Positions 27,813 to 36,720 of a stretch of 64,000 nucleotides of DNA are shown one piece after another. Source of the stretch: Aerococcus sanguinicola (GTDB lineage: Bacteria; Bacillota; Bacilli; Lactobacillales; Aerococcaceae). The translations under genes and the position numbers were made by a program. Under the pieces are notes generated by a model. It was not told the DNA's origin and ran no database searches. It saw nothing but the letters and a program-made list of their open reading frames with translations. Location of the stretch: contig NZ_VYWO01000003.1 in assembly GCF_008726925.1 (NCBI RefSeq), positions 1 through 64,000 on the forward strand, read 5' to 3'. Numbering within the stretch: position 1 is the first letter of the stretch; every line of letters begins with the position of its first letter.

Positions 27813-28184
27813 TTATTCCTCCATCTTCTCTAGGATGCGTTGGGTCAGGTCTGAGCTAGTCAGTCCGATACTCTTGGCCTTCTGCGTGATGTCGTCTAGG
27901 CTCTGGTCGATGTCAGCCAGGATCTTGGCCTCAATCTGTGCCGTATCAAGGTCCGCCACATAGGTTCCTTGGCTAGGGATGGTCATGAGAAAATCCTCCT
28001 GCTCCAGGCGCTCATAGGCCTTCTTGACCGTGATCACACTCACGCCCAAATCCTTGGCCAGTTGCCGGATCGAGGGCAGGCGCTCGCGTTCAGCTAGCTG
28101 ACCGGATAAAATATTACGCTTCATTTCGCTAATGATTTGTTGGTACAAGGGCAACTTGGAAAATTTGGAAAGCTTGATGTTCAT
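27813..28184 (-). CDS. GntR-family regulator, YtrA-like short form (123 aa)
   Basis: A DNA-binding repressor type with an N-terminal winged helix (PLYQQIISEMKRNILSGQ ... LPSIRQLAKDLGVSVITVKKAYERLEQEDFL) and only a short C-terminal dimer helix, as in the YtrA subgroup that controls ABC transporter operons. I set the start at 28184 because AGAAGGAGTT lies 6 nt upstream and the protein then begins MNIKLSKFSKLPLYQQ, as family members do; the longer open frame extends through the promoter. It is first in an operon with the ATPase and permease. A palindrome just downstream of the promoter is the likely binding site, so autoregulation is expected. Confidence 0.9.
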   Translation of the reverse strand: MNIKLSKFSKLPLYQQIISEMKRNILSGQLAERERLPSIRQLAKDLGVSVITVKKAYERLEQEDFLMTIPSQGTYVADLDTAQIEAKILADIDQSLDDITQKAKSIGLTSSDLTQRILEKMEE

Positions 28185-28204
28185 CCACAAAACTCCTTCT
28201 ATAG

Positions 28205-28223
28205 TGTATACACGGTATATACA
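28205..28223 (-). promoter_or_regulatory. probable GntR operator
   Basis: TGTATAC-ACGGT-ATATACA is an imperfect palindrome (6 of 7 bp match) placed between the -10 box and the ribosome binding site, overlapping the expected transcription start. Position and symmetry fit autorepression by the adjacent regulator. Confidence 0.75.
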
Positions 28224-28224
28224 G

Positions 28225-28253
28225 ATTATAAGATTCAGGGAGGGGCTTGTCAA
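28225..28253 (-). promoter_or_regulatory. consensus promoter of the GntR/ABC operon
   Basis: On the minus strand TTGACA (28253-28248) and TATAAT (28230-28225) are separated by exactly 17 nt, a perfect housekeeping-sigma promoter. Such strength with an overlapping operator suggests tight repression until induced. Confidence 0.9.
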
Positions 28254-28705
28254 GTTTGGGGGAGGGGAGGACCAGCTAAAGCCCCAAGAGCTGGCTTCGA
28301 TTGCAAAGACAAAAAAATAATTTATTAACTCATAACTAAACAATATTTGTACACCCTATATTATAAGCTGAAACATAGAAAAGATTATAAATACAAAATA
28401 ATAAACAATCATAACAAGCAAAAAGTTCAGAATAAAAGAAAATAAAGATGTAAGAAACAGCGAGATCAAGAGCCAAATGTCGTTCAGAGAAAAGTAAAAG
28501 TTTGATGAGATAAATTTTTAATTACATATAAGGCCTGAAACGCCCTCGACATGAATATTCTGAATAATGACAAAGCGGTTTACTTTACCGATCAAATGTG
28601 ATCTAATGCTCCTTGTGATGCCCTCCCGCATCATAAGGCCTACTGACTCTCCTAATAAAAAACAAAGCAAATAATGAAACAACCTAGCAATAGTCAGTGG
28701 GGCAG

Positions 28706-28736
28706 GCGATGAAGTCATCAGGCTTCATCGCTTTTT
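28706..28736 (+). terminator. orphan terminator upstream of the fourth surface gene
   Basis: GCGATGAAG (28706-28714) and CTTCATCGC (28723-28731) followed by TTTTT. No plus-strand gene precedes it. The region 28260-28705 shows no convincing gene, so it may end a small RNA or a degraded gene. Confidence 0.65.
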
Positions 28737-28891
28737 GTATACAATATTGTTTATTTCTGTTGATGAAAATATCTTGAAAAACGAAAACATTTGGAAGGAG
28801 AAAGCCTTTGATAGCTTGATTTGTACATGCATTTATAGAAAAGACATTTGGAGGCCGTTTAAATATTTTATGGCCTTTTCTGAAGTTTTTC

Positions 28892-28919
28892 TTGCGTTTT
28901 TTTTTTTTTTTTATACGAT
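28892..28919 (+). promoter_or_regulatory. candidate promoter whose spacer is a 16-nt T tract
   Basis: TTGCGT (28892-28897) and TACGAT (28914-28919) flank a run of 16 Ts (28897-28912), giving a 16-nt spacer. The ATG of the surface gene lies 58 nt downstream. Boxes match consensus at 3 of 6 and 4 of 6, so the promoter itself is tentative, but the homopolymer is certain and is prone to length change. Confidence 0.4.
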
Positions 28920-28976
28920 TTGGGTGCTTAGATTTAAGCGTAAATCGTGTCAAAAAAAGAAAACGGAGGGGAATTT

Positions 28977-31900
28977 ATGGTTAGTAAGAATAATCTTAAA
29001 TTACTTCAAGAAAAGAGAAGTAATAAATTCTATCGCTATTCGATCAAACGATTGAATGTTGGCGTGGCATCAGTAGCGGTAGCAGCGGGCTTACTCTTTA
29101 TGGGCAATGCAGCAGTTGTTGAAGCGGCAAGCAATGAAGAAGTGAGCGCACCCGTCGCTGAAACGGTGGCCCAACCAAGCGAGACGGCAGCAAGCGAAAG
29201 TCTTGAAGCCGCACCAAGTCTGGACGAAACACCAGCAAGCACGCCTCAAGCTGAACCTGCTAAGGCAGAGGAAGCACCAACAGCAGAAAAAGAAAATGAG
29301 GAAGCACCAACAGCAGAAAAAGCTGGAGCAGAAGAAAAACCAGCAACACCTGAAGCTGACAAGGAAAGTCGTGCAGGCTATTATGCTGGTGAGGGTGCAA
29401 GCAATGAGCCTAAAGAACGCTTAGCCCTATATGCCAATGCGGATCAAATTCCTGGCAAAAATGTTAACAGCGAGATTGAAAATGTTGAAATTAAGATCTC
29501 CAATCCAAATAGTCGCGTGGGTGAGGGGACCGTTCAACCCCAAGCTAGCGGGTCTTTACGTGTCGATACCTCATTCAACATCGGCAACGGAGCCAAGGCT
29601 GGCGACTATTTCGATATCCAATTCAGTAATAATGTCAACCTCAATGGGGTGATGAAAGATGCAGCGGTTTCTTTCGAACCGATCTATTACAAGGGTGCAG
29701 TCCTAGCTGAACCTGTTGTGCTCCCCCAAGAGCAACGTCAGATTCGCTATGTCCTAACCCCAACTGCCGAATTATTGGATAATGTGAAGGCTAATGTCAG
29801 CTTCCCAATCTTTATCGATCCGAAGACTGTGCCTCAAGATGGCCCACAAAACATTATGGTTTCCGTGGGTGACCGGTCACAGAGCCATGTCATTAATGTG
29901 GATTACCAAGGCATCGGCAAGAATCCAAATACTGGGGTAAGTAATGAGATCCTTGTCCAAAACATCGATTGGAAGGGCAATACTTTCCGTGTTCAAGGGG
30001 TAGCCAACGCCACTAACTTGACCTTACAAACGGGGGCTTATCCTTTAGATGCGGATTACCAAGCCATTAACCAACACTTAAACCCAGGTGTGCCAACGAT
30101 TGCGATCACCAAGAAGGATGCGCAAAGTGATGCGGCCTTTAGCCCAGCGGATGAAGTCCATGTTTACCGCATTCCTAGAGGTCAAGAGGTTAACCAAAGC
30201 TTATATTATAATCCCAACACCCTCCAAGAAGTGACCAATGATCTGAATATTAAGCGCACGACGGAAGGGATCTTCATTGAATTACCTAACTGCACGAGTG
30301 ACGCTTATTATTACACGGTAGATACCAAGGTCAAACCCGCTGCGAACGGCGAAACCACGGTATCTGCTAAGAGTACCTTGTACGCCAACAATTCGCCTTT
30401 CTACTGGACCTTTGACATCACCAAAAAAACCAACAAAGCGGATGGTTCAGGCGAAGTCAAGGAAAAATACAATATCGGCGATTTCGTCTGGGAAGATGCC
30501 AACAAGAACGGAATCCAAGACGCAGGTGAAGCCGGAATTGCAGGCGTTAAGGTGACCTTGCGGGATGCCCGGGGTGAAGTGCTTGAATCCACCGTCACAG
30601 ACGCTCAAGGGAATTATCACTTCAACCAGAAAGCAGCCGGGGTCTATATTGTGACCTTCGATGCCCCTCAAGGCTATCTGCCATCCCCAGCTAACCAAGG
30701 CACACCCGGGAAGAACTCGCGTGGCAGCCAAGTCGTGGTTAGCTTAGAGAACGGGAATGACATGACCGTTGACTCTGGTTTCTACAAAGATGAAAAGAAA
30801 GCCGATAAGAAGTTTACAAACTTTGAAATGACAACTGAAGAAGTGGCCTTCGAAGTTCAAACCCGCGAAAACAACAACTTGCCTAAAGGGGTAACCGTTG
30901 TGGTTCAAGGTGGCGTTAAAGGCCGTGACCGTGTCATCTACAAACATGAATTGGTTGAAACTACTGAAACAGGTCAAGATACCATCCAAGTTGACGGGAA
31001 GAACTACAAGTCCTACTTTACCGAAGTGAGTCGCGTACGGGAGTTAGAACCTCAAGCTGAGATCCGTGAAGTCGGAACCAAAGAGGAAGTAGCGCCTAAG
31101 GATGGCAAGTCCTCATTCGTTAAATTAGAAGCTGGAACGAACTCAGAAGGCCGCCAAGGCAAGTGGGTCACCAGCTACTTCGACAAGAATGGCGACGGCC
31201 AATTCGGTGAAGACGAAGTGGTCTCACGTGAATTCATTGCTGACGGTAAAGACGGCGATTCAGGCAAAGACGGTAAGTCCTCTTACGTTCATCTCGTTAA
31301 GGGAGAAAACGAAGCGGGCGACCAAGGCCAATGGATCATTAGCTACTTCGATAAGAACGGCGACGGCAAGTTCACTGAAGATGAAATCGTTTCTACTGAA
31401 TTCGTTGCGGACGGTAAAGATGGGAAGGGACCTAAGGCCGAAGTTAAAGATAACGGCGATGGTACTCACACCGTAACCATCACCAACCCAGACGGTACGA
31501 AATCTGAAACAGTGATTGAAGATGGTAAGGACGGCAAGGCCGCTACAGCTGAAGTCAAAGACAACAATGACGGAACGCACACGATTACCATTACCAATCC
31601 AGATGGTAGCCAAACAACCACTGTGGTTCGCAATGGTGAAAAAGGCGACAAGGGTGATCCAGGTAAAGACGGTAAGTCTTCTTACGTTCACCTGGTTAAG
31701 GGACCAAACGAAGCAGGCGACCCAGGTCAATGGATTATCACTTACTTCGACAAGAACGGTGACGGTAAATTCACCGAAGATGAAATTGTCTCAACTGAAT
31801 TTGTTGCGGACGGTAAATCACCTAAGGCCGAAGTTAAGGATAACGGCAATGGAACTCACACCGTAATCATCACCAACCCAGACGGCACGACATCTGAAAC

Positions 31901-34286
31901 GATCATCAAAGATGGAAAAGATGGCAAGTCTGCCACAGCTGAAGTTAAGGACAACGGTGACGGTAGCCATACCATTACCATCACTAATCCAGATGGCAGC
32001 CAAACAACTACTGTAGTGAAAAATGGTAAAGATGGTAAGGACGGTAAAGATGGTAAATCCGCTTACGTTCATGTAGTCGAAGGACCAAACGAAGCCGGTC
32101 AACCTGGTCAATGGATCATTAGCTACTTCGACAAGAACGGTGACGGTAAATTCACCGAAGATGAAATCGTCTCAACCGAATTCGTTGCGGACGGTAAATC
32201 ACCAAAAGCTGAAGTCAAAGACAACGGCAATGGGACTCACACTGTAACCATCACTAACCCAGACGGCACGAAGACTGAAACAGTCATTGAAGATGGTAAG
32301 GACGGCAAGGCCGCTACAGCTGAAGTCAAAGACAACAATAACGGCACCCACACCATCACCATTACTAACCCAGATGGTAGCCAAACGACTACCGTAGTGA
32401 AAAATGGTAAAGACGGTAAGGACGGCAAAGATGGTAAGTCACCAAAAGCTGAAGTCAAAGACAACGGCAATGGGACCCATACGGTAACCATCACTAACCC
32501 AGACGGCACGACATCTGAAACGGTCATCAAAGACGGTAAAGATGGCAAGTCTGCCACAGCTGAAGTTAAGGACAACGGCGACGGTAGCCACACCATTACC
32601 ATCACTAATCCAGACGGCAGCCAAACGACTACCGTAGTGAAAAATGGTAAAGACGGTAAAGATGGTAAATCTGCTTACGTTCATGTAGTCGAAGGACCAA
32701 ACGAAGCCGGTCAACCTGGTCAATGGATCATTAGCTACTTCGACAAGAACGGCGACGGCAAGTTCACCGAAGATGAAATTGTTTCAACCGAATTTGTTGC
32801 GGATGGTAAGTCACCTAAGGCTGAAGTCAAAGACAACGGCAATGGGACCCATACCGTAACCATCACCAACCCAGATGGCACGACATCTGAAACAATCATC
32901 AAAGACGGTAAGGATGGTAAGGCTGCCACAGCTGAAGTCAAAGACAACAATGACGGCACCCATACCATTACGATTACCAATCCAGATGGCAGCCAAACAA
33001 CCACTGTAGTGAAAGATGGTAAAGACGGTAAGGACGGCAAAGATGGCAAATCAGCTTACGTTCATGTGGTTGAAGGACCAAACGAAGCTGGTCAATCTGG
33101 CCAATGGATCATCACTTACTTTGACAAGAACGGCGACGGCAAGTTCACTGAAGATGAAATTGTTTCAACTGAATTCGTTGCTGACGGTAAGGATGGTAAA
33201 GATGGCCAAGACGGCAAGACACCATCCGTTAAGGTTCAACCGGGTCAAAACGATAAAGGTGAAAGCGGCCAATGGATTATCGTTTTCGATGGCGATAACA
33301 AAGAAATTTCTCGCGAATTTGTCCGTGACGGCAAGGATGGCCAATCACCACGTGTCGATATCCGAGACAATGCGAACGGTTCATACACTATCATCGTGAC
33401 AAATACCGATGGTTCAACCCAAGAAACCATTATTCGTGATGGTAAAGACGGTAAGTCACCACAAATCACAGTAACTGACAATAAAGATGGCAGCTACACG
33501 ATCACAGTCATTGACACCGATGGCAAGAAGACCGAAACTGTCGTACGTGATGGCAAAGACGGTAAAGATGGCAAGGACGGCAAAGATGGTCGCGGCATTG
33601 TCAATGTTTACTTCGATGAAAACAAACATTTAATCATCGAATATACGGACGAGACGAAGACAGACCTTGGCTATATTTGCGAAATTTGTTCGAAAGAAGA
33701 TAAACCAGGTAATCCAGGTGGCAATACCCCAGGCGGCGACACCCCAGGCGGTAATACTCCAGGTGGTAATACACCAGGCGGCAACACCCCAGGCGGTAAT
33801 ACTCCAGGTGGCGATACTCCAGGTGGTAACACACCAGGCGGCAACACCCCAGGCGGTAATACTCCAGGTGGCGATACTCCAGGTGGTAACACCCCAGGCG
33901 GCGACACCCCAGGCGGCAATACCCCAGGTGGCGATACCCCAGGCGGCAATACACCAGGTGGCGACACCCCAGGCGGCAATACACCAGGTGGGAACACCCC
34001 AGGCGGTAATACCCCAGGTGGCAATACTCCAGGCGGTAATACCCCAGGTGGCAATGTCCCAGGCAGCAAGCAACCAGGTGAAGCAAAGATTAAACGAACA
34101 AAGCATGTAGAAATTAATCAAAAGCTGACACCTAAAGCCAACGGAAAAGCTACTAAAGGTCACCAAGCAGTAAACAGTAAATTACCACAAACAGGTGCTA
34201 TCGCTGGCGTATCAACAGCAGCACTTACAGTATCCGTACTTTTGGGCTTTGCATCACTAACATTAGGATCAAAGAAAAAAGATTAA
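28977..34286 (+). CDS. YSIRK / LPQTG MSCRAMM-like surface protein with SdrD-type B domain and EF-hand/Gly-X-Y stalk (1769 aa)
   Basis: A sortase substrate. I chose ATG 28977 because GGAGGG lies 6 nt upstream and MVSKNNLKLLQEKRSNKFYR matches the paralogues' start; a longer GTG start at 28947 is possible. Residues 1-50: YSIRK leader. Residues 50-145: Glu/Ala/Pro-rich. Residues about 150-490: a head resembling fibrinogen-binding MSCRAMM folds. Residues about 498-605: SdrD/CNA-B-like domain (YNIGDFVWEDANKNGIQDAG). Residues about 709-1560: stalk of NGTHTVTITNPDG units, DGKDGKDGKS stretches and six EF-hand-like loops (DKNGDGKFTEDE). Residues about 1580-1700: GGNTP/GGDTP repeats. LPQTG is near 1736. 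A terminator follows. Binding partner unknown. Confidence 0.88.
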   Translation: MVSKNNLKLLQEKRSNKFYRYSIKRLNVGVASVAVAAGLLFMGNAAVVEAASNEEVSAPVAETVAQPSETAASESLEAAPSLDETPASTPQAEPAKAEEAPTAEKENEEAPTAEKAGAEEKPATPEADKESRAGYYAGEGASNEPKERLALYANADQIPGKNVNSEIENVEIKISNPNSRVGEGTVQPQASGSLRVDTSFNIGNGAKAGDYFDIQFSNNVNLNGVMKDAAVSFEPIYYKGAVLAEPVVLPQEQRQIRYVLTPTAELLDNVKANVSFPIFIDPKTVPQDGPQNIMVSVGDRSQSHVINVDYQGIGKNPNTGVSNEILVQNIDWKGNTFRVQGVANATNLTLQTGAYPLDADYQAINQHLNPGVPTIAITKKDAQSDAAFSPADEVHVYRIPRGQEVNQSLYYNPNTLQEVTNDLNIKRTTEGIFIELPNCTSDAYYYTVDTKVKPAANGETTVSAKSTLYANNSPFYWTFDITKKTNKADGSGEVKEKYNIGDFVWEDANKNGIQDAGEAGIAGVKVTLRDARGEVLESTVTDAQGNYHFNQKAAGVYIVTFDAPQGYLPSPANQGTPGKNSRGSQVVVSLENGNDMTVDSGFYKDEKKADKKFTNFEMTTEEVAFEVQTRENNNLPKGVTVVVQGGVKGRDRVIYKHELVETTETGQDTIQVDGKNYKSYFTEVSRVRELEPQAEIREVGTKEEVAPKDGKSSFVKLEAGTNSEGRQGKWVTSYFDKNGDGQFGEDEVVSREFIADGKDGDSGKDGKSSYVHLVKGENEAGDQGQWIISYFDKNGDGKFTEDEIVSTEFVADGKDGKGPKAEVKDNGDGTHTVTITNPDGTKSETVIEDGKDGKAATAEVKDNNDGTHTITITNPDGSQTTTVVRNGEKGDKGDPGKDGKSSYVHLVKGPNEAGDPGQWIITYFDKNGDGKFTEDEIVSTEFVADGKSPKAEVKDNGNGTHTVIITNPDGTTSETIIKDGKDGKSATAEVKDNGDGSHTITITNPDGSQTTTVVKNGKDGKDGKDGKSAYVHVVEGPNEAGQPGQWIISYFDKNGDGKFTEDEIVSTEFVADGKSPKAEVKDNGNGTHTVTITNPDGTKTETVIEDGKDGKAATAEVKDNNNGTHTITITNPDGSQTTTVVKNGKDGKDGKDGKSPKAEVKDNGNGTHTVTITNPDGTTSETVIKDGKDGKSATAEVKDNGDGSHTITITNPDGSQTTTVVKNGKDGKDGKSAYVHVVEGPNEAGQPGQWIISYFDKNGDGKFTEDEIVSTEFVADGKSPKAEVKDNGNGTHTVTITNPDGTTSETIIKDGKDGKAATAEVKDNNDGTHTITITNPDGSQTTTVVKDGKDGKDGKDGKSAYVHVVEGPNEAGQSGQWIITYFDKNGDGKFTEDEIVSTEFVADGKDGKDGQDGKTPSVKVQPGQNDKGESGQWIIVFDGDNKEISREFVRDGKDGQSPRVDIRDNANGSYTIIVTNTDGSTQETIIRDGKDGKSPQITVTDNKDGSYTITVIDTDGKKTETVVRDGKDGKDGKDGKDGRGIVNVYFDENKHLIIEYTDETKTDLGYICEICSKEDKPGNPGGNTPGGDTPGGNTPGGNTPGGNTPGGNTPGGDTPGGNTPGGNTPGGNTPGGDTPGGNTPGGDTPGGNTPGGDTPGGNTPGGDTPGGNTPGGNTPGGNTPGGNTPGGNTPGGNVPGSKQPGEAKIKRTKHVEINQKLTPKANGKATKGHQAVNSKLPQTGAIAGVSTAALTVSVLLGFASLTLGSKKKD
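33713..34075 (+). repeat. tandem 15-nt repeats encoding PGGNT/PGGDT
   Basis: About 24 consecutive copies of a 15-nt unit (GGCAATACCCCAGGC and variants) encode the wall-spanning region just before the anchor. Slippage would change length in frame. Antisense open frames across it are artefacts of this periodicity. Confidence 0.9.
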
Positions 34287-34346
34287 GTAATATAATAATC
34301 GCAGGTATTTCTTCTCAATATCCTTCTCATCAGTACAAATAACAAT

Positions 34347-34391
34347 AAGGCATATCAAAGACGCTATAAAGCTGACTTGATATGCCTTTTG
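34347..34391 (+). terminator. terminator of the fourth surface-protein gene
   Basis: AAGGCATATCAA (34347-34358) pairs with TTGATATGCCTT (34377-34388), followed by Ts; 60 nt after the stop codon. Confidence 0.85.
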
Positions 34392-34469
34392 TTGTGTGTG
34401 TGGGGTGGGGATATACCCACATGTATATAATATGGTAGGAACTGGTCCAGAATGATTGGGATGAGCTAG

Positions 34470-34505
34470 TGGACCGGCATTTTCGTGAGCGAAGATACCG
34501 ACTGA
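34470..34505. repeat. single degenerate family S unit
   Basis: ACCGGCAT (34473) and ATACCG (34495) with a 14-nt loop TTTCGTGAGCGAAG match the CGGCAT-type units at 26.1 kb and 60.9 kb. The flanking AT-rich gap to 34726 holds no gene. Confidence 0.55.
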
Positions 34506-34726
34506 CGGCGTGGACGGCTCCACAAAAACGACAACGTTGTCGCTTTTCAGATAAGCTGTCTTTAGAGACAAATAGATAGCTGTTGATTTAGGATTTTAGC
34601 CCTAAACTTCAGCTATTTCCTGCTGTTCAGGAGTGTCATGCTACTATTTGAGAGTGATCGGCTTTCTGGGATATTTTATATGGTAAAGTATATTTAATCA
34701 TAATAAAATAGATTGGAGAAATTGAT

Positions 34727-35614
34727 ATGAAGAAATCCATAAAGTATCTTGGCTTAAGTGTGTTGACCCTATCCATGCTAGCTGCTTGCTCGAATACTGA
34801 GGAAGGCGCGAGTCAAGGGCAAAGTGATGACCAAGCTGGTGGACAGGAATTAGTGACCAATTCAAAGTCTGACCAGAAAGAAGTAACAGAGGACGATGTT
34901 GATAAGATTAAAGAACAAATTGAGCTATCAAATCTTAAAATTGAAGAATCTAAACGGAACCCAGATGACTATCAGGTGCAGACAGCTGGTTCACTATGGG
35001 ATACCTCATTCACTGTGACGAATAATAGTGATTTTACCGTGAGCTTCCCTGTCGAATTTTATAGGACAAGGGGGGTTGAAGATGAATACGGCGAAATTAC
35101 TTCAGAACAGACGAATGAAGCAGGTTTCGGGCAAAGTTTCGAAGATCTGGAAACTGGAAATATTCTTGATAAGGGCTATGTTGCTTACCTTGAGCCTGGC
35201 GAAAGTCGGACTTATCAAGGCTATATGACAACTGTTGAAAATGAGGAAATTCATCAAGCAGTAGAAATGGGAGATATGTTCTATACGAATGTAGAGGATG
35301 CTGAAGATGGGAGGGTCCCTCATGTTGCGACGACTGATGAAATTAGCTATGAGTTATTTAAGGAGAGACCTGATGATGTAGTCATTAGTTTAAAAGCCAA
35401 AAATAACTTAGATCAATATATTAAATTCGCTAACTTTTGGTTCAAAGATAAGGAAAAGTCAGGGGATTCCCTGGTAGGGTATGATGTTAGTCATCTAAAA
35501 CCTAATGGGGAAGCTACAGCTGAAAATGTTTGGGCTGTGGAGCCTGAAAACTTACAAAGTACCGGTTATGTTCTGTACTATGTCGACACAGCTAAACGCG
35601 ATGAAAACAAATAG
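34727..35614 (+). CDS. lipoprotein of unknown function (295 aa)
   Basis: The N-terminus MKKSIKYLGLSVLTLSMLAAC carries a signal peptide with lipobox LAAC; Cys21 would be lipid-modified, placing the protein on the outer face of the membrane. A Ser/Asp/Gln-rich linker and a short charged helix (EDDVDKIKEQIELSNLKIEE) precede two beta-rich segments (SLWDTSFTVTNNSDFTVSFP and DVVISLKAKNNLDQYIKFAN) that look like immunoglobulin-fold halves. I do not recognise the family. It has its own terminator and a TTGGAGAAATT ribosome binding site, and stands alone between the surface gene and the lysis cassette. Codon use resembles the neighbouring surface genes more than the housekeeping genes. Confidence 0.8.
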   Translation: MKKSIKYLGLSVLTLSMLAACSNTEEGASQGQSDDQAGGQELVTNSKSDQKEVTEDDVDKIKEQIELSNLKIEESKRNPDDYQVQTAGSLWDTSFTVTNNSDFTVSFPVEFYRTRGVEDEYGEITSEQTNEAGFGQSFEDLETGNILDKGYVAYLEPGESRTYQGYMTTVENEEIHQAVEMGDMFYTNVEDAEDGRVPHVATTDEISYELFKERPDDVVISLKAKNNLDQYIKFANFWFKDKEKSGDSLVGYDVSHLKPNGEATAENVWAVEPENLQSTGYVLYYVDTAKRDENK

Positions 35615-35644
35615 ATCATTCTATCCGGTATAAAACAAGGAAAT

Positions 35645-35685
35645 CCAACGCACGACCTGACTGAGGCCTTGCGTTGGGTTTTTTT
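35645..35685 (+). terminator. terminator of the lipoprotein gene
   Basis: CCAACGCA (35645-35652) pairs with TGCGTTGG (35670-35677), followed by seven Ts. It lies 5 nt before the end of the convergent endolysin gene. Confidence 0.85.
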
Positions 35686-35690
35686 CTTAA

Positions 35691-36518
35691 CTACGATGTG
35701 GCTACATCCTGGTCAAGCACCCACCCCAAATAATACCTGCCATCTCGCAAGAGGTAAGCTTTCCGACTATGGCTCTGCTTGACAGCCTTCTCACCGACTA
35801 CTTTATAGGTCTTACCGAGAACTTTGGGGTGGATACGCTCACCAGTCTGCCAGTGAGTAGCGTGCTTGGCGATGGTGACTTCCTTGGCATCACGCAACTT
35901 AACCAGCTCATTGACGGCTTGCTGGACGGTCGCGGGATTGTGGCCAGCCTTCCGTAGGCGACTTACTCTCACGGCTCCATTGCCCCACTTGGCGTCCAAC
36001 ACCTCCTTAGCTAGCTGGTAGTCCTTGTCGCTTGGCTTGGCAGTAGAGCTACTGTAATGTGGCCTTGCATAGCCTTTTACCTGCCAGTCGTTCCATCGGA
36101 TGTAATTGCGGCGGACCATAGCTCCCGAATTTCCTTCGATCGTAGTCACTCGGCCTCCCGACACGGCTTCAACGAAACCAATATGGTCGGCGAATCCTCC
36201 GCCATCCCAGTCGAAGGTGATGATATCGCCGGGCTTGGGATAGGCACGTCCTAGCCAGATACCGAGCTGGGTGAAGCGGTGGATGTGGCACTGGACACCG
36301 CACTCCCGGCCGATGAGTGATGTAGCTCCCACTTCATCGCTGACCGCTGTGACGAAGGCGTCACACCAGTCATCGGCGTAGGTCATCGTGTAGCCGACCG
36401 GACGGGGCAGGACGGAATTATAGCGGTCAATGAGTGCCTTATGCGTGCCCGACCACTGGCGGACGCCTATATACTTCCTGGCACAATTAAGGATGTCTTG
36501 GACGCTGACCATAACCAT
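35691..36518 (-). CDS. CHAP-domain endolysin with Cpl-7-type wall-binding repeat (275 aa)
   Basis: A peptidoglycan hydrolase. Residues about 1-150 form an NlpC/CHAP-like cysteine peptidase or amidase: DDWCDAFVTA supplies the catalytic Cys, and FADHIGFVEAV the His. A linker follows. Residues about 160-210 (LAKEVLDAKWGNGAVRVSRL and the following GHNPATVQQAVNEL) match the Cpl-7/CW_7 cell-wall-binding repeat of streptococcal phage lysozymes. The C-terminal 60 residues look SH3-like. GGAGG lies 5 nt before ATG 36518. The gene overlaps the end of the holin gene, as in phage lysis modules. There is no signal peptide, so release depends on the holin. Confidence 0.85.
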   Translation of the reverse strand: MVMVSVQDILNCARKYIGVRQWSGTHKALIDRYNSVLPRPVGYTMTYADDWCDAFVTAVSDEVGATSLIGRECGVQCHIHRFTQLGIWLGRAYPKPGDIITFDWDGGGFADHIGFVEAVSGGRVTTIEGNSGAMVRRNYIRWNDWQVKGYARPHYSSSTAKPSDKDYQLAKEVLDAKWGNGAVRVSRLRKAGHNPATVQQAVNELVKLRDAKEVTIAKHATHWQTGERIHPKVLGKTYKVVGEKAVKQSHSRKAYLLRDGRYYLGWVLDQDVATS

Positions 36519-36720
36519 CACCCCCTCCGTGGTAGTTTTGACTTGAGATTTGTAATATGGTACCTAAAAAGGCGGTGCCCAGGTTGATAAGGGTGACCCA
36601 GATATCGACGGCCTCCCAGTAGAGGACCTCGCCAACGCCTTTGACCAGGACAGCCAGGGCAGGTAGGAAGATCAGGACGAGCCATTTTGCTTTGTCGTAG
36701 GAATTATTATCTAGGAACAT
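36487..36720 (-). CDS. phage-type holin (77 aa)
   Basis: A small membrane protein with two hydrophobic helices (AKWLVLIFLPALAVLVKGVG and WVTLINLGTAFLGTILQISS) ending in ISSQNYH, a pattern typical of Gram-positive phage holins of the Listeria A118-like class. It would make membrane lesions that let the endolysin out. Its stop overlaps the endolysin start by about 30 nt and its start overlaps the preceding gene by 10 nt, so the three are translationally coupled. Confidence 0.75.
   Translation of the reverse strand: MFLDNNSYDKAKWLVLIFLPALAVLVKGVGEVLYWEAVDIWVTLINLGTAFLGTILQISSQNYHGGGDGYGQRPRHP

Noticed and set aside
28518..28953. Small open frames between the GntR gene and the fourth surface gene (66-106 codons)
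   Set aside because: No ribosome binding sites, AT-driven composition, one runs through the T tract and another through the terminator.
33630..34166. Collagen-like antisense open frames (PPGVL, WSIATWGI types)
   Set aside because: Direct consequence of the 15-nt GGNTP repeat on the other strand.
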